A stretch of 64,000 nt of DNA from Rhizaria sp. SCN 62-66 (Eukaryota > Rhizaria, unplaced), in the NCBI GenBank assembly GCA_001724265.1, contig MEDY01000015.1, forward strand, positions 104,011 through 168,010, read 5' to 3'. The notes below the pieces were generated by a model. It searched no databases. It was not told the DNA's origin and saw only the letters and a list, made by a program, of their open reading frames with translations. A program made the translations under genes and the position numbers. Below, piece after piece: positions 1 to 10,878 of this stretch; position 1 is the stretch's first letter; the number at the start of each line of letters is the position of its first letter.

Positions 1-2710
1 GTGCAGGAGCAGTGACTGCAGTCACGGTAGCCGTGGCAGCGCGGGGCCGTGCCGCGTTGAGCGCGGCATTGAGCGCGCTTGGAGTGAGACGGCCGCTCGT
101 CAGCTCAAACGGCAATGACAGGGACTGCTGCTGCTGCTGCTGCTGATGCTGCTGCTGTTGTTGCTGTTGCAGAGGCTGGGACAGCAAGAACTGTCCGTGC
201 GACAGCGGCGGCGGCGACTGCGGTTGCAAGTTGTGTGACTGTGAGCGTGCCAGTGTGTGCGTCGGAATTGCTCCGGCAGCAAATGGGGGCGATGATTGCA
301 CTTCTGGCGCAGTCTGTTGCTGCTGTTGCGGCGCACGAGAGCCAGTTTGAGCGCCCATGCCCGAGTTTCCCGCATTGTTGGTGGTGTTGTTGTTGTGGGT
401 CGCTGAAGCAGTGTAGCCCGCGCCGACCCGTTGCTGCTGCAGGTGTTGCTGACTGAAGCGCGGCCGAGGCAGCACCTGCAAACGCGGCTGCTGCTGCTGC
501 TGCTGTTGCTGCTGCTGTTGCTGCTGCTGTTGCTGCTGCTGGTGCTGCTGGGAGGCTGGCGCTTGTGTGGCTGCAGACTGCGGCTCAGAGTCTGCCATAG
601 CCACACACCCGCCGCCGCCACTTGAATTGCCACTGTGACGTTGATACTGTTGTTGATGCTGCTGTTGCTGTTGCTGCTGCTGCTGCTGCGGGTGTTGCTG
701 GTAGTGTTGCTGCAGCTGATGAGGGCGGTGTGGACTCGGTGTCTGCGACGACTGCGCCGAGTGCGCTGCAGATGACGCGGCTGAGGGTGCCGCAGACTGC
801 GCAGATGAGTGTGCAGCAGAGTGTAGTACCGAAGGGACCACTGAGTGCACTGCTGATGACTGGGCTGAAGGCTGGGCAGACGGCATCTGTGACACCTGAC
901 GGGGCTGCGACGGCATCTGCGACTGTGACGGATGCTGTAGCTGCGCCTGGGCCTGCGCCTGCGCCCGAGGCTGAGACAGTTGTGTCTTGCCTCGGGACTG
1001 CGAATGCTGCTGATGTTGTGACTGGAACTGCGAGCGCGGCTGCGCCAGTGTTGTCTCTACGGGTGGCGACGACTCCCTCGCCTCGGCAGCTGCGTGCACT
1101 TGTGTTGCGTCATCGCCGTGATTGCTATTTCCATTGTCATTGCTGATGGAACTGAGGACTGCTCTCGGCGACGCGGCTCGCTTGCGCCCGCGTCTCACTG
1201 CTCCGCCGCCACCGCCGCCGCCACCGCTGCTCGCGGTCACTGACTCGTGGCCCGCAGTCCCTGCGGGCGGCGGCGGCGACGACGACGACAGCGCAGGTGC
1301 GGCCGCAGTCGTAATTGGCGCGGTCGCAACCATGGCGGGCACTGCCTGTGACGCAGTGGCCGACGGCGGCAGCGGAGGAAGCAACGCGACAGTGTCAGCG
1401 TCCGACGCCGCACTGACCGACGGCTGGGAGACGCCGCTCGCGCCTGAGATGGCTGCCGACGATGGCTCTGAGGACGGGGCACTTAGACTGTGCGCCGCAG
1501 CACTTACATGGCTCCAGCCGGTGGCAGTGAGATTCTTCGGGGTACCTAGTCGCGAGGGCAGGTGCACGTGGTCATCGCTTATACTGCTACTCGCACTGAT
1601 TGCGTCATGGCCTGTGCTCAAGAGAGCGATGTGGTTGATCTGGTGATGATGATCGTGTGTGTCATGTGTACTGTGTGTACCGTGTGTTCCATGTTCACTT
1701 TCGGCACTCGCGTCGGTCATCGGCTGCTGTTGCTGCTGTTGCTGTTGTTGTTGTTGGTACTTCTGAGCTTGAGACCGCGTCTGTCGAGCCTTAGGCTGCT
1801 GCTGCTGCGGCGGCGGCGGCGGCGGCTCCTGCGTCTGCTGCTGCTGTAGCTGCAGCTGCTGCTGCAGCAGCTGCTGTTGCGTATGCGGCTGCGTCTGTGA
1901 ACGCGTCTTATGAGGTGACTGCACCAGAGTCTGAGCCTGTTGAGTCTGAACCTCTGACTGCACTGGCGCCTGCGACTGCAGCCGCAGGCGCTGAGACGAG
2001 CGGCTTAACATACCGTGGACTGTGTTGCTGTCGGCGGCCGCGCTGTCGTCGTGCTCCTGGTGGTACTGCTCAGCCTTTGCGTCGGTTGAGCTGTCACGGT
2101 ACGCCTCTGCGCGAGAACCAGTGCCGATGCCCGGGTAGCTGCTCTCTCTCTCGTAGGCGTGATTCGTGGTGGTGAGATGTGACCGCTCTCCGGTTAGAAC
2201 ACGTGCGTAACCACCGCGTGTACTGCCACGACCCGCAACGCCGCTTGACACTGCAGGCTCGCCGGTTGCAGCCGAAGTCGCAGTCGTTGCTGCTGGTGGT
2301 GGTGGTGTTGTTGTTGTTGTTGCAGCTGTTGAGAGAGGCGGCGGTGCCGGTGCAAGGGCCGAAGGCGCGGCTGACGCGGAGACTGAGCCGGGGGCTGATG
2401 GCGCCGCTGACACGCGCGCGGAGGTAGGGGCGGAGCTCGGGGCTGAGGTGGGAGCTGAGCCTGGGGTTGAGCCAGAGCCAGAACCAGAACCAGAACCAGA
2501 ACCAGCAGCGGCAGCGTTTAAACCAGAGCCGGCAGCGGTGCCAGGGCCAGTGATGAGGCCTGAGCCAGAGGCGGTGGAGCTGAGGGGCTCTGGGGGCAGA
2601 GGGAGGTGGCCGAGCTTGCTTGTGACGAGTTTACTTGTTGAAGTCTTGATGTCGTCACTCGTGAGTGTGTTTGTGTTGTTGCTGCTAGTAGGGTAGGCTC
2701 GTGATTTCAT
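1..2710 (-). CDS. Gln/Ser/Ala-rich low-complexity protein, 3' end beyond window
   Basis: One uninterrupted reading frame runs from an ATG at 2710 to the left edge, 903 codons without a stop, so the C-terminus lies outside the window. In-frame TGA and TAA codons lie just upstream of the ATG, fixing the start unless a 5' exon exists. The protein begins MKSRAYPTSSNN and is almost entirely low complexity: a Gly-Ser dipeptide run near residues 70-80, Thr/Pro/Ala-rich stretches, several poly-Gln runs (the longest 17 Gln near 490-545), His-rich segments and degenerate Ser-Ala-His repeats. A basic patch RRGRKRAASPR could be a nuclear signal. There is no catalytic or globular domain I recognise. A regulatory, transcription-related or scaffold protein is possible, but this is inference. 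The antisense frames are open only because the sequence is CTG/CAG-rich. Confidence 0.82.
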   Translation of the reverse strand, partial: MKSRAYPTSSNNTNTLTSDDIKTSTSKLVTSKLGHLPLPPEPLSSTASGSGLITGPGTAAGSGLNAAAAGSGSGSGSGSGSTPGSAPTSAPSSAPTSARVSAAPSAPGSVSASAAPSALAPAPPPLSTAATTTTTPPPPAATTATSAATGEPAVSSGVAGRGSTRGGYARVLTGERSHLTTTNHAYERESSYPGIGTGSRAEAYRDSSTDAKAEQYHQEHDDSAAADSNTVHGMLSRSSQRLRLQSQAPVQSEVQTQQAQTLVQSPHKTRSQTQPHTQQQLLQQQLQLQQQQTQEPPPPPPQQQQPKARQTRSQAQKYQQQQQQQQQQQPMTDASAESEHGTHGTHSTHDTHDHHHQINHIALLSTGHDAISASSSISDDHVHLPSRLGTPKNLTATGWSHVSAAAHSLSAPSSEPSSAAISGASGVSQPSVSAASDADTVALLPPLPPSATASQAVPAMVATAPITTAAAPALSSSSPPPPAGTAGHESVTASSGGGGGGGGAVRRGRKRAASPRAVLSSISNDNGNSNHGDDATQVHAAAEARESSPPVETTLAQPRSQFQSQHQQHSQSRGKTQLSQPRAQAQAQAQLQHPSQSQMPSQPRQVSQMPSAQPSAQSSAVHSVVPSVLHSAAHSSAQSAAPSAASSAAHSAQSSQTPSPHRPHQLQQHYQQHPQQQQQQQQQQHQQQYQRHSGNSSGGGGCVAMADSEPQSAATQAPASQQHQQQQQQQQQQQQQQQQQQPRLQVLPRPRFSQQHLQQQRVGAGYTASATHNNNTTNNAGNSGMGAQTGSRAPQQQQQTAPEVQSSPPFAAGAIPTHTLARSQSHNLQPQSPPPLSHGQFLLSQPLQQQQQQQHQQQQQQQSLSLPFELTSGRLTPSALNAALNAARPRAATATVTAVTAPA
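490..546. repeat. CTG/CAG microsatellite encoding poly-Gln
   Basis: A nearly pure CTG/TTG tract on the plus strand, read as CAG/CAA on the minus strand, encodes 17 Gln and then His in the low-complexity gene that covers this end. Shorter tracts of the same kind lie near 120-175, 660-695, 1735-1760 and 1845-1880. Mixing CAA with CAG suggests the protein tract is maintained rather than being a fresh expansion. Confidence 0.85.
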
Positions 2711-4009
2711 ACTAGCCGTGGGTTATCAGGCACGCAGGCACGGCTAGCACTCGCAGGCAAGAGCTAACGCCGCTGTGAGTGAGTCTGCAAGTGCGAGAGC
2801 AAGCGAGCGTGAACGCGAGTGACTTGGAGAGGGCGAGTTGTGACTAAGCCAAAATCACTAGAAGTCGCCTCACAGACTGAGCGCGGACAAGGCACTGCAG
2901 ATAGCTGCCTGTTATGAGTCTGAAACGTAACAAACTTCAGAGCTGGCGGCGTAAGAGCTCTTAGAGGGACGTTTTTGATGCTAGAGAGATGCTTTGAGAG
3001 CAAATAATGGTCTGTCGAGATTTCGGACTTGAAGGAAGTACCAACACGTTACACAGGATATAGCGCGCTGATTACACACTGCACAGACAAACTGCGCGCG
3101 CTGGGGTGTGCCTGCAACGGAAAAGAAGGAAACATGAAATGACAAAGTTATTTTCAAATGAGCTCGTGATATTGAGAGGATAATGTGTGCTTAGAACATG
3201 CAAGTGACTGTCAGAAGGAGCAGGAGCCGCGAATGACTCATTTGACATAAACACACATACAATTAACGCATGATTGTAAATAAAAGAGTCATTGAACGCA
3301 ATTGTGCTAGTGGTCGTGTCGTAATGCAAGTTGTAAGGACGAAATATGGTGCACTTCGCACATTTCTTGACTCCGCAAGAAGGGACAGAAGGTGAGGGCA
3401 CTCAAGCGTTGTTCGTCAGCATATCCTTGTGATAATAGAGATTCGAACTCAAATAATCCCACTAAACAATGTTCAATACAAATGTTGCCAAAGTTTCGTG
3501 GTTGTTTCGGCTCCATATGTTGATAATGTGGGGCAGCTGAAGAAAATGTAGTCGGCAAGAGACTAGCGCTTCTGAGGCCGCAAACTATTTTCGCAGGTGT
3601 CGAATTCGATGAAGTTTGTCCCTATCATCGTGATATTAAATTTGAAAGCTGGTCCCCGTATAAGTTTAATACTGAAAACAGGGATCTATCGCTAATCAAT
3701 GATCTAGAGGCCCTAGAACAAGTTGTTTTTCGCACTCACCTTCCCGCCACTTGCAGTCTCAGTGACCGCCACAAACGGCTCCCAAAACTTGAAAAAATTG
3801 TACATCGTCGCTGAACAAGGACACAATTGCGATAATAAAATGTAAATGTATTTATCTATAGAACAAAAACACTGTATATATAACGTACTGGCCTGACTTA
3901 CTCACTACCCCGTAGATATCCCTCCCCCTTCTGCTTCCACTCAGTCGGAGTTCTCAGACAAGTGTTGCTCGTAGGCATCACCGCGCATACGCACGCAGCT
4001 TCGGCGCAT
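2711..4009. other. Intergenic region between two minus-strand genes
   Basis: This 1.3 kb AT-rich stretch separates the start of the Gln-rich gene from the 3' end of the U2AF gene. It should hold the promoter of the former and the poly(A) site of the latter. A short GC-rich island at 3741-3807 and a minus-strand frame at 3307-3625 look faintly exon-like but could not be tied to a gene. No RNA gene or repeat was recognised. Confidence 0.5.
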
Positions 4010-6152
4010 TCAGAACATGTCAGCAAGCCACATCGCCTCGGGCACGTAGTCGACGCGCACAATCTTCTGCGCAAATTGGCGGCCATGCATCCACTTGGCC
4101 GTCTCAGCCGCTCCCTCAACACTGGTGAAGGCGATGTAGATAACATCCCCGCGCGCCTTGATGGTCTCCACGCGGCCCCACTTCTCTGCCTCCTCGCGCG
4201 TCTCGGCCATGATGTCGTCGTACTCGGCCTCCAGCTCCTCCACGGTCACCATGTTGCGCAGAGACAGGATCCGCGACGTGGGAGGGCCCAGCGGCGCCAA
4301 ACCCCCGGGACCCGTGGCACCAGGCATCGCACCACTACCACCACCAGCAGCAGCAGCAGCAGCGTCAGGGGCACCGGGGAAGGGGAAACCCCCGCCGGGC
4401 GTTGGCATCATCATGCCGGGCATCCCCGGTCCAGGCATCATACCCGGCATGCCACCACCAACGCCGCCAAACGGGGCGTTATAGCCGCCCATAGGGGCGG
4501 CGTTGGCGGGCGGCGGCAGCGGCGCGGGCGGCTGGCCGGCGACCGAGCACGTCACGCGGCGGCCCCCGACCTCGAACCCGTGGAGGACAGTGAGCGCGCG
4601 CGGCGTGAGTGACTCATCTTGGTAGCAGAAAAAGGCGAAACGGCGCTGTCCGTCTGGGGACGTGACGACCTTAAAGCCTGACAAGGCACCGATGGACTCG
4701 AGAACGCGCTGTACGTCCGCCTCGGAGAGGTCGTGGGGGATGTTGCCCAGGTAGAGCTTGTTCGGGCCGTTAGGCACGTGCGTCGTGATGCCGCCGGGAC
4801 CCATGGGGGCGTTGGCGTTGTTGTTGTTCGAGTTGTTGCTGCCGCCCGCATTGCCGCCCAGGTTGGCGACGGAGGACGTCGTGGGCATGCCGCCGCAGCG
4901 CGTGAAGTCCGTCCGCGGCGGGTTCGCGCGGTACCACTCCGTCGTCTCCTTCGCGGGCTTCACGCGCAGCGTGAGCGTGCGACCGCCGCGCAGCTCGGCG
5001 ACGACGCCGTCCAGTGCAAACGCGCGCTCGGCGTCGTCGCGCTCGGCCAGCTCGACAAACGCGAAGGTGCCCATGTGCTTGACCGCGGTGACGGCGGGGC
5101 GGGAGGACGGCGGGCGGTCGTCGAAGGTCGGGAGAAGCTGGTTGAGGGCATCCTCGATGTCGCTCGCGGGGAGCTCCTGTTGTTGAGAAAGCAACAAACA
5201 GAAAACAACGGATATTGCACAAGATAGATGAGATACATACGATGATGTCAATATGAAGTATAAAATGTGAATACATACAAACACATCAAAAGATATTCAA
5301 ATGTGATACATTTCTGCGAAGATATCGACATACGTTCGAGACGTTACCGACGTAGACACGACGGAAGTTAATCCCGCCTGGTCGGTTGGGGTTGCCCCCG
5401 TAGCTGCTGCTGTGGCCGCCCTGTCCCTGTCCGTGGCTCTGGCCGTAGGACGACTGCTCGCCAGAGTAACCGCCGAAGCCGCCAAACTGGCCCTGGCCCT
5501 GCTGCTGCAGCGGCTGCTGTTGCTGCTGTTGACCGACGGGGAGGCCCTGGTTCGCTAGCAGCTGCTGCAGCGCGGTGTCAGCGCTGCCGCCGCCCATAAG
5601 CGCGTTAAGGTCAATCCCGGCGTCGTCCGCGCCGTACCCGCCCGCGCCGGCGCTGCTGCCGCCACGGCCACCGCCGCGGGGGCCGTCGGCGTTGCTGACG
5701 CCGCCGCCGAAGGAGGTGGAGCCGATGCTCTGGAGGAAATACTCCTGCTGCCGGATCAGGTCCTCGGTCGTCGGCAGCACATCCCACAGCGTCGGCTGCG
5801 GAACGCCCGGCGGGCGCTTGCTGTCGTCGTAGCCGAAGTCGCGGCGCTTGGCCGTGGGCTCGACGTTGCCGACAACACCTTCGCGGTGTGCTGCGCTGCT
5901 ACCGCCGCCGCCACCGCCGCCGTGGCCGCCGCCGTGACCGCCAGGGCCGCGACGGCGCCGGTTACCGCCGCCACCGCCGCTACCACCGTGGTGATCGTGC
6001 TGGTCGCGGAAGCCGCCGTGGCGATTGGGCTCGCGCTCGGCGGGGCGGGAGACGGCAGAGGAGTCGCCGCCCTCGAGGTGGTGCAGCCCCAGGGAGGACA
6101 TGCGCTCCGGGTTGATGTAGGAGCGGAAGGAGGAGGATCCTTCGCTCGACAT
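4010..6152 (-). CDS. U2AF2: U2AF large subunit (U2AF65), splicing factor
   Basis: Two exons, 6152-5334 and 5176-4010, give 661 residues; the 157-bp intron starts GTATGT and splits RRM1. U2AF65 binds the polypyrimidine tract and recruits U2 snRNP. Visible parts: a Gly-rich, basic N-terminus (about 45-100) in place of a true RS domain; a LWDVLP ligand motif with Trp123, matching the U2AF35-binding Trp of the family; a Gln/Gly-rich linker; RRM1 from about 264 (RRVYVGNVSN); RRM2 from about 412 (NKLYLGNIPHDL); a Gly/Pro/Met-rich linker; and a C-terminal UHM (about 573-661, SRILSLRNMV). The start is the first ATG of the GC-rich frame; the open frame further upstream is AT-rich and likely 5' UTR. 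Head-to-head with VPS11, about 0.8 kb apart. Identification is firm from domain order and the UHM. Confidence 0.95.
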
Positions 6153-6960
6153 CGGATCTAGTTCGTGTAACAGGCACGCAACAATTAAATGCAAATGATA
6201 ACAGAGATTGGGTGAGGGGGGCAAAGAGCGATTGCGAAAGAGGGGCATGGGTTTAACTGGGTCAGAGGGCCGAAAAGGTCTGGGATCTCGGTGGGTTCCC
6301 GAAGGATTGAAAGACTTTAAAATAAGGGATAAAGCGAGGCCGGCATAAAATTGCGGTTGAGAAGACGGTGTGTTGCTCTGTCGGAAACTAGATAGAGAGC
6401 CAGCTTTGAAAACTGAGCTGGGAATCAATCCGTTGTTCATCGCGCAGTCGCGCCAGTCGAGGGCCGAAAAAAAAACTCGATGGTTTGGAGTGAGACGTAT
6501 CTGAACCGACCCAATATAGCGCACATCTCACTCTCTTCAGCGTCACTTGCAGTTTAATTAAGGCAACTGTGAGACTGTTTGCGCGTTTATTGTGCAATTA
6601 AGTTTTCATACCCAGCAGTCGGATCTCGACCCTCGGATTTCTTCGAGATGAAAGCAGTCGACGATGCCTCCACACGCGAGCTCACTCTTTCCTCTCCCCC
6701 ACTTTGTATCGGTCTTAACCACAGCTCTAGCACTCAAGCACCACGCCGCACGTTTGAAAGTTGTCTACCCTCGTAGCACCTACAGTGACAACTTCCCTTG
6801 CGCAGGGTAACAGCTTCCCCCAGCACACAATGTACGTTGTTCCCAACCATTTCTCTTCTTATGTCGTCGATCACCAACTTATCCAACTTCAAGCAGCACA
6901 ATACGATAACATTCTCACAATCCCACTCTCTCTGCTTTTGTGCGTGTTTTGTGTCTGTGC
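6153..6960. promoter_or_regulatory. Divergent promoter region, U2AF65 / VPS11
   Basis: About 0.8 kb between two divergent start codons must contain both promoters and 5' UTRs. The right end, just before the VPS11 ATG, is pyrimidine-rich and ends TGTACAG, so a 5'-UTR intron acceptor close to the start is possible. No known element was recognised. Confidence 0.4.
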
Positions 6961-9900
6961 ATGTACAGGGGCTTCCAGTGGCGCCGTCTGCAATTCTTCG
7001 AGCGCGAGCTCATGCAGGACCCGGAAATCACTCCGATCGCCGCCCAGCCCTCTTCCACCGCGCCCTCCGCGCGTGCGCCGGCCCCCGTGCGCCTGTTTCG
7101 CTCTTTCAAGCCCACCTGCAGCTCCTCCGGCCGCGGCTCGCTCGTCTTCGGCGACGACAAGGGCATGGTCCGCGTTCTCGACCGCGCTCTCGCGGTCACC
7201 GCATTCCAGGCCTACGACGGCCGCGTGCTCGACGTCAAGCAGCTCAAGCGCTCCAACGTCATCGCCACACTCGGTATCGACTCTGGCGTCGCCGACGCAA
7301 GCATCAAGCTCTGGCGCTTCGACCTGGCAGACACCCGCGACGGTGCCTCCGCCGGCGCCCCTGTTTGCGCCAAGACGATCCGCCTCTTCGCCTCAGCTGC
7401 CGGCGCCAGCGAGCCGTTGCGGTTTGCGCTGCTCGAGGACTTCACGCAGGCCGCGGTCGCGCTCGCAGACGGGTCTGTGCTGATCGCAACGGCGCCGAAC
7501 CTGCTCCGCGACCGCACGCAGACACTTGCCACAGTCATTAAGGTACGCAATGCGATCCACGACTAAAACAAAACTCGGTAGCAAGACGACGAACTGGTTT
7601 CAATTTAAGATCATGGTAGATCAATATATATTCGTCATAACGATGTAGACCACGTGTTTTTGTTTTTGAATTGCTCTGTAATGCTTGAAATATCGTCTCA
7701 CATTCACAATCACTTGTTTCTTACCGAACGACTGACTCTTGCGTAGGCTGGCGGTCCCGTCGCGACGAACCTCGTCTTCAAAGAGGACCCGCGCCTCCCG
7801 TCCCTCTTCGTCGTCACCGCGAGCACGGTCTCCGTGCTGTTTGTGTCCCGCCGCGAAGCCCACGTCAAGCTCATCGACTCCGCGGTCGGCGCCGGTCCAC
7901 ACTGCGCGTGCTTGACCGAGTCGAAGCAGCTTGTCGTCGGCGGCGACGCCGTGTTCTTCTACGAGCAGGAGGAGCGGTCTACATGTTACGGGCTGTCCGA
8001 GGCCAAGCGCCAGATGCTGTGGCTGAACGGGTATCTCATCGTCATCGGCCCCGACGAGGTGCCGGTTGACGCCCCGCCGCGCGATGTCATTACCATTTAC
8101 GACCTCAAGAACAAGCTCGTGGCCTACGTCGCCAAGCTTGACCCCGTCGTGCACGCCGTCATTGAGTGGAACGCGCTGCACGTGCTCACGGCCAAGGGCC
8201 AGCTCCTGCGCTTCAGCGAGCTCGACATGAGCGGCAAGATGGATATGTTGTTCAAGAAGTCGCTTTTCCTTGTCGCCATTGCCCTCGCCAAGTCGCAGTC
8301 TTCGGACCCCGGCTACGTGCTGCGCATCTACCACCAGTACGGCGACCACCTCTACGCCAAGGGCGACTACGACGGCGCCGTCACGCAGTACATCGAGACG
8401 ATCCCGCGCATCGAGCCCTCGAACATCATCAAGAAGTTCCTCGAGCCCCAGCGCATCCGTGACCTGACCCGCTACCTCAGTGCACTCCACGACGCCGGCC
8501 GCGCTTCCGCGGGTCACGTGCTGCTGCTGCTCAGCTGCTACGCACAGCTTAAGGCCACCCGCGAGCTCACCCGTTTCGCGGCTTCCCCGGCGCCCGCTGG
8601 CATCGACCGCGACTCCACCGCGCGCGTGCTGTTGTCCTCGGGCCACACGCTGCATGCGCTGCGGTTTGCGCAGGTGCACGGCATGGACACGCTCTATCTC
8701 AGCATCCTCGCGGGCGCCATTGACGCGGCGGCCGCCACCGGCACGAGCAGCTGCGCCGTCACCGTCATCCCTCCTGTGGCCAGCGATGGGCACAGCGATG
8801 GGCACAGCGGCGCAGTCGTGCCCGCCGCCGCGACGACCGCTGCCGCCAGCGCCGGCGCCGGCGGGAACGCAGACGTTGTCGCGGCGCTGCAGCACCTCGG
8901 TGGCCCGCTCGCCGTCATGGTCCGCTTCATCTCGTCGCTCTCGGCCGCCGCCGCGGCTCAGGCGCTGCTGACTCACGGCGCCCTGCTTGCGCGGCCCCCT
9001 GCGGGCAGCGCTGCCACTGCCGCGTTTGACGGGCTGCTCGAGCTCTGCTTACGCCTGTGCACGCGCTGGGAGCCGCTGCCGCCGCCGCCGCTGCCGCGTC
9101 TCCCCGAGGAGGAAGACCGCGAGTATGCCGCCGCCACGGCGCGCTTCCACTCGCAGGCGCAGGACGCCGCGACCGCCGCTGCCGCTGCCGCCGCCGTGGC
9201 CGCGACGCCCGCGGCCGGGGAGGGCGGGGCGCGGGACCCGCTCCTGCTGGCGCCGTTGTTCGTAGCGCAGCCGCTCGTGCTTGAGCGGTTTTACGAGAGT
9301 CTGCTGGCATTTGACGTCGGCCAGTGCAACGGCACGCTGCTCGCGCCCGCGGTGCTGTCGGCGCTGCTCGAGGTGTATCTGTCGATCAACAAGGACGCCG
9401 CGAGTGGGGCCAGCGCGGGGGCCGTCTCCAGCTCTTCCGTCGTCCCTGTCGGCGGTGCGGGCGCGGGCGCGGGTGACGACGACGGCGGCGTGGTAGGCGC
9501 CCGTGAGAGTCAGATCATGACACTGTTGCGCACACAGAGCCACCGGCTGGATCTGGCGCAGGCGCTGGTGCTGTGCGAGGCGATGGAGTTCGAGAAGGGC
9601 CTGCTGTATCTCTACACCAAGATGGAGCGGTACCAGGACGTCATCCACCACTACGTACGTCTACTTCACTCCATATCTAACAACTCATATCTTATTTGCG
9701 TTTACAATATCTATTTTAACGGTAACTCTTTAATATCTAACTATTTATTTCGTCCTACCTCTGAACTCATCAATCTCATCTCTCTATCTCAATTCCAATG
9801 ATTTTTGTCATCTACACCTTTAGATGGAGCGCGGCCAGCACGCGAAGCTGATCAAGACGTGCCGCCGCTACGGCGACGTCGACTCGTCCCTGTGGACCGC

Positions 9901-10483
9901 GGCCCTTGTGCACTTCGCCTCGCAAGAGGGCGCGTTCGAGGAAGAGCTCTCGATCGTGCTGGACAGCATCACCCAGCAGGGTCTCATGGCTCCACTCGTC
10001 ATCTTGCAGCTCCTCGCGCGGTCGCCGACCAAGCCAATTGCGGTTGTGCGGCCCTTCCTGCTCCGCGCGCTGCAGGAGGAGGCCCGCGTGGCGGCCGAGG
10101 ACCAGCGCGAGACGGAGCGCTACGACGCCGACACGCGCGACATGCGTCTGGAACTCGAGACCGTGCGTACCCGCGCGACCATCTTCAAGGAGGTCGACTG
10201 CAACCGGTGCTCGTCCACACTCACGCTGCCCGCGGTGCATTTCCTCTGCATGCACTCGTTCCACCTCCAGTGCGTGGCCGACACCACCGAGAAAGAGTGC
10301 CCCATCTGCGCGCCTGAGCACCGAAAGATCCGCAATCTTAAGGAGTCGTTGCGCCGGTCCGCCAAGCAGCATGACAAATTCTTCAAGCAGCTTGAAGACT
10401 CGCACGACGGTTTTGCCACGGTTGCGGACTACTTTGGCCGCGGTGCGTTCGACCACTTGAATGACCACAATGGCCACGAGTGA
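6961..10483 (+). CDS. VPS11: VPS11, HOPS/CORVET core subunit with RING finger
   Basis: Three exons, 6961-7542, 7747-9654 and 9824-10483, all phase 0, encode 1,049 residues. VPS11 is a class C Vps subunit of the HOPS and CORVET tethers that act in endosome-lysosome fusion. The N-terminus (MYRGFQWRRLQFFEREL) and the GRGSLVFGD motif match the family beta-propeller. The middle is an alpha-solenoid with the conserved YGDHLYAKGDYDGAVTQYI stretch. The C-terminus is a RING-H2 with Cys956, Cys959, Cys972, His974, His977, Cys980, Cys989 and Cys992, followed by DYFGRGAF as in animal orthologues. An Ala/Gly-rich insert (about residues 480-530) and others make it longer than usual. Donors are GTACGC and GTACGT. 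The start fits orthologues, though a 5'-UTR exon cannot be excluded. The 3' end converges on IFT122. Confidence 0.96.
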
Positions 10484-10878
10484 GCAACCAAACGCCGCGT
10501 GCAAAGAGATTGCTGTGATGTTTTCACATGAGTCATATTTTGTTAAGGCTAGGGCCGAATGAGGTCATTCTGTTTACATAATTGTTTATATTGTTGTTGT
10601 AGTATTCCATACAGATTATAGTTATTGTTTTACAAGCATGTAGTTCAACAAGTAGCATTATCGAACTTGACATAATCGAACTTGATGTGGAGTGTTACGC
10701 ATGAATTGAAAATCAACAATATGGTTTGTATGTAATCTTACGATCGCCAAAACCACAAATCATATCTCTTATTATGTCCGTAATCCGTGTTTTTTGATTC
10801 CAAACTCGTCAACAGGCCATGAATTGGCGATCCGAGTTCGGTTGGAAAAGTTCAACATGACGCAAGATAAGACATGCT
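10484..10878. other. Convergent 3' spacer, VPS11 / IFT122
   Basis: This 395-bp AT-rich spacer lies between two stop codons and should contain both polyadenylation regions. It carries an 11-bp direct repeat, ATCGAACTTGA, at 10660-10670 and 10675-10685. Nothing else was recognised. Confidence 0.5.

Noticed and set aside
3430-3470. Minus-strand GAGTTCGAATCTC, a tRNA B-box-like string
   Set aside because: The flanking bases do not form a T stem and no A box or cloverleaf can be built around it.
3307-3625. Minus-strand open frame of about 105 codons
   Set aside because: Codons are AT-rich, unlike every confirmed gene here; no ATG near the start and no recognisable domain.
3741-3807. Minus-strand exon-like island MYNFFKFWEPFVAVTETASGGK followed by GTGAGT
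   Set aside because: GC-rich in AT-rich surroundings with a good-looking donor, but no in-phase acceptor or next exon could be joined, the donor is not GTACG, and the translation matches nothing I know.
6153-6524. Upstream extension of the U2AF65 frame
   Set aside because: Open but AT-rich and unlike the family; the ATG at 6152 starts the GC-rich coding part.
7621-8976. 451-codon minus-strand frame over VPS11
   Set aside because: Antisense shadow of a GC-rich exon; the sense frame is clearly VPS11. The same applies to 11809-12930, 13525-14268, 42607-43887, 47762-48616, 49167-50099 and 52138-53100.
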